Source: Rusavskia elegans (lineage: Eukaryota; Ascomycota; Lecanoromycetes; Teloschistales; Teloschistaceae). From it: a stretch of 64,000 nucleotides of DNA. The translations under genes were made by a program, and so were the position numbers. Positions 1-12,200 of this stretch are shown here, piece after piece (the stretch's first letter is position 1; every line of letters begins with the position of its first letter). Under the pieces are notes generated by a model. The model had not been told where the DNA came from and made no database searches. It saw only the letters and a list, made by a program, of their open reading frames with translations. The DNA lies in contig SAUG01000057.1 in NCBI GenBank assembly GCA_011316305.1, positions 496,001 through 560,000 of the forward strand, in the 5' to 3' direction.

Positions 1-1306
1 TAAGGCACCATTTGCAGCGCTTCGACGTCGATGCATACAGCAAGCGGGCTGGAGTTCAATGCATGCTACCATGTCGGCGGGCGAGGGCTTGATTGCTGAC
101 GGTTTGTTGAGTAGTGGATTCAGTGGGAGGAACAGTACTAATGCGGGTTATCGATCGTCTGTTTGGAAAAAGTCGGTGTAGTGGTCTTTGGTCGGATTGT
201 CGGCCGGCTGAAGTAGTAGGTGGACAGGCTACGAGTGTCATTCAGAATGAGAGCATAGACTATGAATTTATGCGAAGAAGCTCTATATACGGATGTTTAT
301 CATGATCACAGTATCTGTAATCTTCATCTCTCGTCCTGATAGGACACAGTAGTTGTTGCGAAAATATTGGATGAAATAATAGCCGGGTGCCGTTACGGGA
401 GTCGGGCGTGGATCTTCAGGGGATATTCCTAGAAGGAGTATGGCTCATCTGATCCCTGCCATCACAGTATCACTCGCATGGGCGTTGGGGCGTTGTCCGA
501 TATCAGGTGGAAGAAGTTATGGAGCTCGCCGAGAATTAATAATAATGATCACAGCCTGGAGAAGCAACGGAGCATTCTCCGAATCGTGTCAGCACAGTTC
601 CCCAAAGATACTCGTACCCAACCTGCACGGAGTTTAGGGAGTATCCTGAAAAGGACGGGATGACTGGAATGGGACAGGGCTTGCAGAAGGGCCACGCGAA
701 AAGAGGATTGGGAAGTGAGATATGCGTTCGCCAAGGCGGCTCAACTTCCATTGTTGTTGGCTGAACAGGGTACAGGGGTTCGAAACGGGCCTCACGCGGT
801 CATTTACCTTAATTGCTTGATCGTCGCCAAGCTCTCTTGGCTCTGTCTTCAGAGCTTCCCCATGCCAATAATAATTGGAGCGTCCTGTGTAGCTTCAACT
901 CTCATCACCTCCTCAATCATCATCGCCAGCTGAGCCAACCTCACGCCTCGCTCCCTCCATTATTGCATTCAACCTCGCTTCTTCATTTCCCTGGGCGCCT
1001 ACCTTCTTGCTCCAACAGCCAATACTGCTTCCGACTGCTATCACACCCAGCGCCTAACCTACCTCAGCAAAGCCGTCCAACTTCCGATACCTGCACCTTG
1101 CCATCATCACTTTACCTTGACCACCTTTGTCCGTCAATCGGGTGTTTGTACAACCTCCGACGGCCTCATGCTTTGCAGCGACATCCCGGGACCCTTGTGA
1201 TGCAAACCCAGCCATCCACCAGCGTGAACAACGGCACTCTGCAGGTTCGACTTGCGTCCACAAACATTGCTCTCCCGTGGAGGGTTTTGCCACAGTGGAA
1301 GGTGCG
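1..1306. other. no supported gene; probable promoter/5' leader of the LIM gene
   Basis: No open frame here resembles a known protein. From about 890 to 1110 the + strand is C/T-rich, as is common in fungal promoters and 5' leaders just before a start codon. I read this stretch as the upstream region of the LIM-domain gene that starts at 1307. Confidence 0.5.
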
Positions 1307-3576
1307 ATGATAGCAACCATGTCGAGAACGTCTGCTTCCTTTCTGCCTACCATCAAATGCTCCCATTGCAGCGTCGAGATTGAAATTGCAGCAATGGGCG
1401 ACCATGTCTGCACCAAAGGTGAACAGAATACTACTCCGGTGTGAGAACCTTGTCTAAATATGATCCAGTGCCAGTATTGCCTGATCTAGAGGTCCGACCT
1501 TTGGACCTTCCCTTCAAGACAGCTCAAGCGTCCATCACATCTACCAAGAGGCGGCCTTCCAAAGGGCCTTCAGCTCGAATCAATTCTTCCTTTGCAAGTG
1601 AGTACACGCTAGCTTGACCGTTGGAAACGTGTGACTGATTTCCGGTCCACGGAACAGACCGTCCGTCCGTTCAGACAGCAGAGAGGGGCTTCGCCAGCAA
1701 GAAGGACGGCTTGCGAAGTATTTCACCCACCATGTCTGAGAGAAATCAAAGGTCTGGCCGGATGATGCCGCCACCAAGTGCAACATCTCCTGCTCCTTTC
1801 TGGCCTCCATCCCCAGAGATTTCCATATCCCAAGGTTGTGCTTTCCCTCCATTTCCTACAAACAAGTCTCGATCTGCAACGCCCACAACACCCTCCGATC
1901 CTAAAAGGTGCTTCACATTCGACGGCGCTACCCCAGAAAGCCGACTGGACTCAGCTCCTCCAAGTCCCAAACGCAGTGGTTCCAATGTTTTGCAAAGAAT
2001 GAACACCATTGCACCAGGTCCTTTCAACATGAATGATCAAGGAAATCAGAAGCCATTAGGCCACCAGAGAACTGCTACTGCAAATAGTACCAAGGACGTC
2101 GTACGCGCCTCGAATTCAAGTAACGGCAGCACTCACAGCAAGCAAGCATCCGTCTCGGCTACAACACGCTTACGGAAATTGTCATTCTCCAGCATTGCCG
2201 GAGGCCCTAGCAGTATCATTCACCAGGACATGGCAGACTCACCGACCTTGCCGCTCATGCCAGCTTTGGCCAACGCCAACGACCTCAGCCGCAGTCCCGA
2301 ACGTCTTCAAGCGGACGAGCCTGCACGCCCTGTTGAGGCCTTGAGCCAAACAGCCCGATTCCAGACCTATCCTCTACAAAGCCAACAAGAACCGGCATCA
2401 ACAACGCGCAGGCCTGTAGCAGCTCGAAGGCCTTCGGAACCTGCAGTGGTTGCGGCGATGAAACCCCTGCATGAGATCGGGAGCACGAGTTCTTTCAAGC
2501 CCTCGAAGTCATTGAAGGGTCTCAAGACAACGACAAGTGCTAATACGACCGAAGCAGCTGTCAACCTGAGACAGCTTCCTAGCCATAAGATAAGCCTTGA
2601 GCATGCGTCTCCAAAACCAAAAGCCATCCGCGCACCCGGTATCGGCACCATGAACCCTTGTCACACACCGACCGAATCCAATTCTTCGAACGAGTCTTCT
2701 GGCTCCGATTCAAGAAGTGTCAGTTCAAGATCCACCCCTCCCATGTCCGGCTCTCCACAACGCGGGAAAGGCCGACCATCCCATGGCGGGCAAATTGACA
2801 ATCTTCTCCAAGAATTCCGCTTCGGCACCGAGCAGGTGCCAGTCATTCAAGAGCCGGTTCCGTCTCGCCGCGTGGCTCCCCCAAGTTTCAGCAGACCAAT
2901 GTATCCCGGGCCTGTAGATTCGTCACAACCCCCCAACAGTCCAGCGAACCTGTCGCTTAACTCGCCCACCGATCCTGCAATTCTTCCGCGGCGACCTGGT
3001 CCAACCGAAACGCCCAGTGATTTCAACTCACCCATTGTGCCTTTGCAAAATGGCAATCTACGGCTCTCGCCAGCACCTCCACCGCCGCCCGCGGTTCCTG
3101 TATCCCCAGTCAGGAAGCCGACCACTGTCAACAAAGGCAAATGCCGGGGGTGTAACGAGCTCATCAAGGGCAAATCGGTCAGCTCGGCAGACGGCCGTCT
3201 CACTGGCCGTTACCACCGCAGTTGTTTCGTCTGCAAAACGTGCAGAGAACCTTTCCAGACCGCCGACTTCTATGTCCTTGACAATCATCCATTTTGCGCC
3301 CGGCACTACCACGAATTGAACCATTCGCTATGCAAATCTTGCGACAAGGGGATCGAGGGGCAGTATCTTGAGACCGAAATGAAGCAGAAGTTCCATCCTT
3401 ATTGCTTCTCGTGCCAGGACTGCCACAGAATACTCCGCGATGACTACTTCGAGGTGAACGGGAAAACTTACTGCGAGCAACATGCTTTCGGAGCTGCGCA
3501 GCAACAGACATCGCTGTTGGGGCCAGGGCGACGGCACCCTGAAAGAAGGACTACGAAACTGATGATGATGGCATAG
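1307..3576 (+). CDS. LIM-domain protein, paxillin-like (Pxl1 type)
   Basis: Three exons: 1307-1418, 1469-1597, 1658-3576; 719 aa. The N-terminus has a small Cys motif (KCSHC, then DHVC) that I recognise from fungal LIM proteins. A long Pro/Ser/Thr-rich, probably disordered region follows. Two complete LIM zinc-binding domains lie at about residues 576-635 (starting CRGC) and 639-690 (starting CKSC, ending with YCEQH), and the tail PERRTTKLMMM is typical of the fungal orthologues. Yeast Pxl1 has the same plan of disordered N-terminus plus two C-terminal LIM domains, and acts at sites of polarised growth and septation with Rho GTPases; that role is transferred by family. Both introns (50 and 60 nt) are GT-AG. 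An alternative start ATG lies 12 nt downstream at 1319. Confidence 0.9.
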
Positions 3577-5184
3577 CGGCGCCCACCAAGCACTGGGCTG
3601 CTCAAGCGGCATTTCGGTTGGCATGCCCTTCTTGAACTCCTTTTTTACTATTCCGTTAGCTTTTTGTCCTAACTGGCTTCTTGAAACCTTGGGATTCGTG
3701 GGCACTTTGGCTTGTTCTCGGTGCTTTATACCCTTTTGTCTATACCCTTTCTTGCTCTACTAGCGACTCCATGGTTCGGTGTATGTCTCGGATTAGCCTA
3801 TGCTATGGGGGAATTCTTTGTTACAGCATCATTTAACATTATATGTTTCATAATTGATTGTCTGCTCATCTACATTCCACTACGCTTCACCAACCGGAAA
3901 ATTCTCCTCCGCTTGTGAGTCTCGGCTGGAATTATGTCTGCATTGGGTAATGAGTCCTACGGATTCGTCCCACTGTCTAACCCTGATTCCCTGTCGTAGG
4001 TTTACCCCCCCTCTTTCTACCCATGAGAACCTCATTCATGCCAGCAATCACATTTATACCCATATACACCAATCCTCAAACTTCATCTTTCCAAGCAAAT
4101 CTTTCAGTCAAGTCCAAGACAATTTCCTTTTTATCGTGAATATGTTGAGGGAATAAAGTGTATGTACACATATCCATAAAGTGTTCCTTCCCTGGAGAAT
4201 CATGTATTTTTTTTTTCCTCCCCTTCTTTTTTCTGCCACCCCACCCTCATACCGCTTTTCTCGTGTACAATTTTTTTCTTTTTGGAAGTATGATGACGAC
4301 GGCAATGGCAACGACACGTCGTTAGGACGGAGAGTAACGTGGAGTTATATACATATGTACGCTGTGTGGATCATGTTGATGATTGTCGGGATTTACTTAA
4401 TTTCTTTCCTTGCTTGGTTGCTTGGTTGCTTTCGACGGAATGATGTTTTGATGAGAAAGGGGAAGGGGAGAGAGAGGGAGAGAGAGAGAAAGAGTAGAAA
4501 TCACTGCACCGAGTGATTGGAAAATGATAGGATGATCTCGTGGCACACAATGATGATTGTATACGTGTAAAGCTATGTAAATAACATACTCGATCGTACT
4601 CAGGGGGCCCCTATCAAACATCCATCCGTCCTAAATAGTGAACAAAGTACCGCTCAATTCCGCATGCCGGTCGTACAGTGCCTCTAATAAGGCTCATGGG
4701 TATCTATTCCAACCCGATCCGATCTCCCTCCCACGCGGAATGGAAAACCCAATAAAAGACGCGATAATCCCAAAGTCGCAGGCCTCTAATAAGGCTGGTA
4801 TCTTCGCAATGACACAATATGAAGAGACAAGGAAAGAAGCAAAACGTTTCACTCTCTGTCTGCTGTAGACACCTCCCAGAAGATGCCCGAATGATGATGA
4901 CGGCTCCCATCGTGATACCCTTTCCGAATGTGATGCTTATAATGCCGTGCCCCACGCCATGCTTACCCCCCAAAACCATGGATGTCGTGATCCCCTAAAA
5001 GGGATGTGGTTCGGCTGAAGTCGTTTATCATCATTAGAGCGCAACGCTATGAAGTGAAGTGAAGTGCTGGAATTCGCATATAGAACGAAGGTAAAGATGG
5101 TATGTGCGGGTTGTTGCCCGTGCGGGCATGCCGGAGTGGCAGATGCTGTGGGCTGTGTGTGGGATGATGCTCAATGAGAAAGCA
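3577..5184. other. intergenic; 3' regions of two convergent genes, GA microsatellite, short direct repeat
   Basis: This lies between the stop of the LIM gene and the stop of nsdD, so it should hold both 3' UTRs. Low-complexity GA repeats occur at about 4467-4497. A 15-base sequence (GCCTCTAATAAGGCT) occurs twice about 100 bp apart, near 4680 and 4780. A hydrophobic frame at 3712-3918 lacks an ATG and looks like T-rich non-coding sequence. No gene is supported. Confidence 0.5.
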
Positions 5185-6950
5185 TCACGGAGACCCTTGG
5201 CTCATTTCCTTGGGCCGAAGATTGGAACCGCTTGCTGAAGGCTTGGATCCCATCTGCTTGCGGGTTAATTTGGCATAGTCTGGTTGGAATGTCAGTATGC
5301 TGCTATCTAGAGCCATGCCCATTCTGAGAACTCACGTAATCCGCAAGCATTACACAATGTTCGTGCACCATCTGGACCTCGACGCCATTCTGGTGTTTCG
5401 GCTCTGTTGCAGCTGTGACAGCGTCCCGGAGGAGCAGCTCTCTACACGTTGTTAGTTGAGTGCTGTCATCATTTGGGCTGACCACATACGCCTCGACGTT
5501 TCTTGGCATCCGCTCCGGCAAATCCTCCATTACCCTCCAGCTTTTCATGAAAGCTGGCTCCGTCTTCATCTGCTTCGCTCACTGGTTTGTAGTTGTGCTC
5601 GTAGCTCCTCTGATCGGCAAGCGCCTGTTGCTGAGCGATGATGACCTCCTTAATACTCTGCATCGAATCCAGAACCCGCTTCTGATAGCTCATCATTTCG
5701 TCGCACTCAGCCACAGATGGCATCGACCCAGGTATCGGGCCAGAGCGCTGCGTCTGATGCGCGCGAAGCCCGTAGTGCCGAGAAAATTCGAGCGCACGAC
5801 CGCTGCCTTCGGCGATCTGTGTGGGTGTTAGTATCTTCCAGCAATGAGCCCTGAATGTATCACGAACCTCGTTCAACGATGTCTCCAGGTCAAAGTTGTC
5901 GAGATGACGTTTAACGGCTTCCCCAAAAGATCGTTTCTCCATGCTTTCTTTCGCCGCGACCCGTCTGTATTCTTCGGATCGATCGACTTCTGGCTCTCCG
6001 TAACGCCAATTTGAATTGATCGACGGGGATGGCGGCTGATGGCTCGACGTGATGGATGGTATCGGCGGTCCATACGAACATGGTATCGGATATGAGGCGT
6101 AGGCATGTGGTGGGTTCATCGTCGGAGTTGGCCGGGACACGGACTCGTACGGTGGAGAGGGACGGAAGTTCAATCCTGAAACTGAGGCCCGGCTGACAGG
6201 AGCCGGGCTTGGGATGGTCCGTGGTGGCAACATTGAAGGGTAAAAAGATTCTCGAGTGGCACTGCTGGGATGCCGGTTGCTGCTTGTATCTGCTGCAGGC
6301 CTAGGGGAATGAAGCAGCCGTGGTAGCTCCGAGTGATGGACTGGGGACGACTGCGTTCGGGTAGGATTGAATGGAGGTCCAGCTGAGGGAGGTTCCCGGT
6401 AGGAACGATATCCTGGGCTTGTAGGGCTATGGTTCGGCAGGTATTGAGCAGGTTGTGGAGGTGGCGGCGGCGCAGCGGTGGTTTTGGTCAATAAAGATGT
6501 GATGGAAAGAGGTTGTTCTCTGTTCAATGCTTCGTGAATGGATGGCAACGACTGTTTAGGAGCCTGCTGATGCTCCTTCTTGTCGTCGTTCAAGACATGA
6601 CGAGGCTCTGTTGGAGAGGATATATAGCCGTTTGTATGGCCTCCAACGACGGAACTGGCCGTGGATGACGGATAGGAATACGGAGGCGGAGGACCGGAAT
6701 ACATGCTGGACGGGCTGACCAACGGTGGAGCAGGCATGTGGGGAGCGGCTGAGGTCGGGTGTCGTGAGTTGTAAAAGGCATTCTCTCTCTTGATCTTCTC
6801 CAGATCAATGTACGCGATGGACGGCAGTGCATCACTATGGATCAATCAGCATTGTGATCTTGTCAACAATGGGCTCGGTCCGTCCATGTCAGAGGCAGAC
6901 ATTGCGAGGGAAATGACCGACCTATGCCGTTTTGCGTCTGCCATGGCCAT
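5185..6950 (-). CDS. nsdD: GATA-type transcription factor NsdD (sexual development regulator)
   Basis: Five exons on the minus strand: 6950-6922, 6834-5868, 5816-5490, 5441-5336, 5279-5185; 507 aa. The protein has a Pro/Ser-rich N-terminus with the LPSIHEAL motif, a helical region ([18 protein letters not shown]) and the [13 protein letters not shown] motif. A single GATA zinc finger C-x2-C-x18-C-x2-C sits at about residues 448-473 (CHSC...CNACGLHYAKLTRK). This is the signature of Aspergillus NsdD and Neurospora SUB-1, nuclear factors that promote fruiting-body formation and hold back conidiation. The intron at 5867-5817 has a perfect TACTAAC branch point and is 51 nt with no stop, so retention would keep frame. 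The first exon is only 29 nt with a weak donor (GTCGGT) and is the least certain part. Confidence 0.94.
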
Positions 6951-8521
6951 TCCGTTCGGAGGCGGTAAATTGGTGAAGGATCTACCCTAATTCACCATCC
7001 ACTGCTCCCGATTCTGCTCTTATGTACGTTGGAAGGGATGCTTTTCTGGCTTCTGCCGGCAGCCGTTAGTTGGAACTCTGCGAGCTCATACGGGGGCAGC
7101 GGCGGCGGAAGCCGTCTGCGCGACGGATAGCGGTTAGATTGAATCACGCAGCAGAGCAATCGGCGAATTATTCGTAGGTATGAAGCGGCTCGTTTCCGAA
7201 GGCGAGCAGTCGTTCGTGAGGGTTTGGTGGGACTGACGGTTGCCAATTGTGGTTCCTGACAATCGAGTGGTCCCGCGGGCAATGGCTGGGAAGAAAAGCA
7301 GATGAGGGGGTCGATGGGTAGATGCCTTTAAGCGACGTCTGATCAACCACCGCTGACTGATGGCAGGACGCTCAAACGACCAACGGTGAGCGATCTGTGT
7401 CGGTGGTCGAAGGGAGAGGCAGCAGATGTAGGATGCAGACGAACGGATCAGTTGCAGCGTTGCGACAACGATGAGCCGGTGATGGTAGCGAGTGGGTGGT
7501 GGCAGCGTGGTGGTGACGGTGGCTTATGTGGAATGGGAGATGCCTCGTGGGCACGAGTGGTAGATGATGGTGGAGTATAGTGTGCGGTGTGGAAAGGAAG
7601 GTGGATGGATGGATGGATGGTGGCGGACGAGGCGGAGGGAAGAGATCGGGTCTTGATCGATGGCGCGCACACTAAGGAGATGGTCCTCCTGCCTGGCCGT
7701 TTGGGGCATGGAATAATAATGGGGATAAGTACGAAGGAGCAGGGAGGGAGCCAAGCGGTGGTGGAGTCATGGCCAGTAGTAGTACGGAGTAGTAGTAGTG
7801 ATGGATCCAGTGGATGATGGGATGGGGCTAGAATAGATCCAGTGTACCTTAGATTAGGGTTGCAGGGCGGAAAACGGCAAACGATCGGAGCGTAAGTCAG
7901 ATCGGAGATTGATGGATTCGAGCCTCGTCAAGTACGAGGATTCATTCATTCACTGCAATCAATGAGCACACTACCTTATGCTCTACTCGGTCTGAGTGGA
8001 TCCTATCGCTTTCCATCCGAACTGGCCTCCCTCACTACCTTACTTCACGAGACGAGAAGGCCAGAAGAAAGCAACCGTCACAGAAGATTGATAATTGGCT
8101 CATGGATCAATAGGATCTTTGTTCCGTCCCCTGATGACCCGCTCTAAGGCGGTTTCGGATCGACTATCATGGACTGGGACAAGGCTGGCACCAGGGGGGT
8201 CGTTTGCTGCACGCGAGGAGGCATGTCAAAGCTACCTGACCCACTATCCCGACCCTCGGGACGCACAGCCATCCAATGCCACCGGCCCATCGACCCCTCC
8301 ATCGAGAGATCATGATATCAACGATCTTGTTAAACGAGCCTCCCCTCCGCCATGCACATGTTCGATGAACCCGATTCTTGTTTTCTGCCCGGACCCCAAT
8401 CCAGCTGTAAGGTATCCTGATGATACATTCATTCATCCCACCCCGCCGGATGCGAAGCCGCTCAATTTCCATCCACTGTGAGAGAGTCCACTCCGATGAA
8501 ATCATCCGCCACTACCTTAGC
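6951..8521. other. long upstream region of nsdD, no supported gene
   Basis: Short frames exist on both strands but none reads like a protein family I know. A GGAT tetranucleotide repeat lies at about 7601-7620. NsdD orthologues are known for long upstream regulatory regions and leaders, and this stretch is probably that. Confidence 0.4.
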
Positions 8522-9210
8522 TTAGTCGCCGTAACGCCGTAATTTACCGATACCACTAGTGCATTTCACTTTCATTGCCTTGCCTTCCCAAAGCGCAATT
8601 GGAACGCGGGAAACTCTCGTTGGAACCATGACTTTGCCATCCTGTGACATGGCATTAGTAATTGCTGTTGCGCTTTCGACTTCCGGTGGCATGTCATCCT
8701 GGTCGCGAACTAACGCCGGGGATGGGATTGCTGGCACCTGCAAGCTGCGGCGAAGCGGACGTAAGTCATCAAGTGGCAGAGGAGCGGCTTCTTGCCGCAC
8801 CGTCTTGATCGAGGTTGTCTTGACAGCAATAGGTCTGATCCGTCGGACAGCTGCTGGACGTATCACCAGCCTTGCATGACGGCATCCATGTGCTTGAGCG
8901 GGATATCCCTCTGACCATGGCTCTTGTCGAACGGTAAAAAAACAGAGGTGTTGCCATTTATTATTGCTGTTGCTCACCTACCTGCTTGCTCCTCACGCCG
9001 AACATTATTGATGCGGTCGACAGTCTTGTTGACCTCTTTTTGCTCGGAGCGATATGCTGGTGGCCGAGCTGACGTTCGGACCCTAAGCCGGTAGCATCTG
9101 CACGGATGACTGGTGGATTGCAAGACAGCAGGGCCGGTGGGACTGAACGCTGCAGCATTGCCAGCTGCTGTGTGCGAAGTCACAAGTGATACGTTGTCGT
9201 CGATGCTCAT
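8522..9210 (-). CDS. hypothetical protein
   Basis: Tentative two-exon model: 9210-8982 and 8922-8522, 209 aa. The 59-nt intron starts GTAGGT and ends in a T-rich tract before AG, and joining the exons keeps frame. The N-terminus (MSIDDNVSLVTSHTAAG) and the C-terminal part (with GKVMVPTRVSRVPIALWEGK) have protein-like composition, and the second exon is open for about 150 codons. I recognise no domain, signal peptide or membrane segment. It lies inside the long upstream region of nsdD on the same strand, so it could instead be transcribed leader sequence with upstream frames. Confidence 0.4.
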
Positions 9211-12200
9211 GGAGGCTTCGTGTCTTCCAGGCGGGTACGACCACGGGCATCATTATTAATGGGAGCTGTCAGGATTGCAGGAATGCAACAGACCGGGTTA
9301 TATTCTCCTAGCCACGTGCAATTAATCTCTCTTCACTTCGCTCCAGGACGTTCTTCGGCGGCAGGAGCCAGGTAGAGAAGGACGGGCCTCGCACAATGGA
9401 AAATAGATTACGGACTCAATCATCGGGCCGACGAAGCAGTGGCAGATGCAGCCATCCAGCCTCCTTCCATCAACTTCTGCATCGTCGACTCTCTTTCGAG
9501 CTTCTACGGTGTAGACGATTGACGGAATTCCAGAAGGCCGGGACAGCCGACACCAGCTGAGGCGGGATGTCATACAGGAAGTTGATCTTGGCGAGACGTC
9601 TGATGCCCCGATTGCAAGATTAGCGAGGTGCCTAGGAGGCTGGAATGGCACCTAGCAATACGAACAATTGCGCTTGGTTGCATCCTCCACCACTCCACAA
9701 CTTCCGGTGCATGCGGAGCACGGCTGGCCCTCTCGCTGTCCGAAAGCTCATACGCAAAATGCACCTCGGGAGTGAAGAGGCGCCAGCACAACATACTTTA
9801 CATACGGTATGTTATGCGTGGGTCATTGTAAGCAGATTACAGAGTACCTTACTTATGATGCTCTCCATAAAAAGCCCAAGCGGACCCGCACCCGCCAGCC
9901 GACTACCCAGGACCTACTTAACCCTACAGTACGTAGTGCGGGCGGGATATGATCGAGATCTACTCTCTCCATGGGATTGGGGTCTGGAAAAAAGTCAGAC
10001 CACCGACCTACTACTGCTTGCCTCGGACCGATACTATCATATTGGCACAATAATAATCATTGCGCGACCCCCAGCCGGGCACTGCGACTAAGACACACGC
10101 ACGATCTGGAGCCAAGACTTGTACAATTTCCATACGAGAGGGTTCATAACGAATTCACTTTTCCACTGTCACCTCGGCTCGGCACTTGGTTATCATGTTG
10201 CTGCCCAAAGTGGTGCGGGTTCGCAAACCTTGATGAGCTTTCCGACATCGGACGCTGTCCTTCTCCACTTCCGCGGGCGAAAAACAGGTGGGATCAACCA
10301 CAACATAGTTCAGACGAAAGCAGCAATCTTGATGCGTGTCAGTTTCAAGCCCAAAAGTAAAACGCTCGCTTAGCAATTGTCGGTAAGCATCCCTGGCCAA
10401 CCTTCGGTGGGCAGGGTCCGTGTTGCTACAGGAGAGCCAGCCGATCCGATCTGCCGTGGAAGCCTTAGAGCGAATAAGACTCCTAATCCGGAGTGACACT
10501 GACAGCGGCTCTGCAATCGAAGCAATCTTTGCCCGAACGTTAATCTAGATCGGCTACAATCGACGATCACGAAGATGCATCTGACCCAGAAAAGCCCCTT
10601 GGATGATAATAGCCTTTTTCTGTGGTCGGCTTGGTTGAGAGAGTATAAGATAGCGCATCTAGAGGACGCAGTCTTGACAAGATGCAGCGAGAAAGACGCG
10701 CTTTCGGACACGTCGAAATGCTTCCCCTGACCTCGCTTTGAGGAATAATCCGAACTGATGGAGGACTGCTAATTTGGTAGCGTCCTTGTTATCCGTACTG
10801 CGACCAATAATCATTTCAACAAGATACCCAAAAACCAGCTCAGCGAAATAAACATCTCGGCACAGCGTTGTTTGGACCACCATTCTGCGCGATAAGCCTC
10901 CTCACGCTCCTCACCAAGGGTGTCGGGTGTCTCTACTGGTACTTACCCACCTGTAAAATACACCTCAGGAGCCTTCCAATCGTCACACTCCTGTCACATC
11001 CTCCGCAGCTCAATCGTTGCCAAGTGAAACGCTATGAGCGACTGTTGCTAGACAGGGGAGGGAATTGCAAAACAAGAGCTTCAGCATCCGCTACACAGAT
11101 GCAATTCTGACAGCGGTCTGCTGCATCCACCGTCTTCTCCACTTCGGCCCCATTGCTTGGCCGTGGACGTTGTGCTACGAGAGCCAATGAAACGATTCGC
11201 TCACGGACCACCTCCGCGACGTGGGCGAGACAGGGCTCATGCTGTCCCCCGTGAGCCAGGCTGTCGAGGCTGTCCAATCTAGGTATGTTGCCGTCGTAAA
11301 AGGAGCTTCGGGATTAGATCGACAGCTCTAAACAAATAAGGTAGGTCGTACAACATGAGCCACTAGCCTCTGGCTATGTCGTACATCTCGAGCGACACAG
11401 AGTGCCACCTTTGGGGGGAATCCAAACGGTCGGGTCCACATCGACAGCGAAGAGGTTGTCAAAGATGCCTTGCTGCGTGTGTCAAACCTGCATTATCTCC
11501 TAGCCTTCGTCGATCTTCCCCCTCGACCATTGTGACGGTCTCATCTATTATTGCAACGATGCTGTACAACATGTCACACTTCACGAATGCCGGAGGTTGA
11601 TAACGTTATTCCACCTGCTGCTGCCAGCTGCCGGGGCAAGTGACAGCTGTCAAACCGGACTGCGATTACCATGTCTTCGGAAGGCGCCGACACTCATGGG
11701 GTGACCCTTCACCCGTTTCCTGACGGGCAGTATCAGACTGCAAGACCGCGATCAAGAGTCGTCACTTCCCTCTCGAAACCGACAAGTCATATCGAATCCG
11801 TTGTCTCAGTGATCAAGGTAGGTTGACTTTCCGGGCCCGAGGAGAAAGTTCCCCGTTGCATAATCTGAGATACAGGACATCTCAGACAGCATTCGGCCTG
11901 CTATCATTCAGACATGGTATCTTGGAACACTAATTGCATAATCGGATTCGAAGTCAGAGATCGAACATTCTCTTGTGACCCAGAAATCGACCTCTTGTCT
12001 CACAACGAAGTCACGAGTCCGCAACACATTTTTATTTGCCAGCTCTATGTTGTGTTCTCTCCGTAACGACCAGAAACCGTGATTAGGGTACACTATACTT
12101 TAATTATATAGATTGAGATCTCATGAGCATCAAAAATCACCCATACCATCCAACCATTCCACTCCAATTATCCGAAAGCTCCAGGGGAGAAAGGATACTT

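Noticed and set aside
813..1310. 165-codon + strand frame upstream of the LIM gene
   Set aside because: C/T-rich leader sequence with Leu/Ser/Pro/His-biased translation and no similarity to any family; lies where the LIM promoter and 5' UTR should be.
3712..3918. hydrophobic frame downstream of the LIM gene
   Set aside because: No ATG at its start and T-rich base composition; hydrophobicity follows from T-richness in a 3' UTR.
5303..5569. apparent separate 88-aa minus-strand frame
   Set aside because: It is another reading frame over the NsdD zinc-finger exon and its introns.
7905..7945. tRNA-like T-arm sequence on the minus strand
   Set aside because: A GGCTCGAATCC-like stretch is present, but no matching acceptor stem, D arm or anticodon arm could be drawn.
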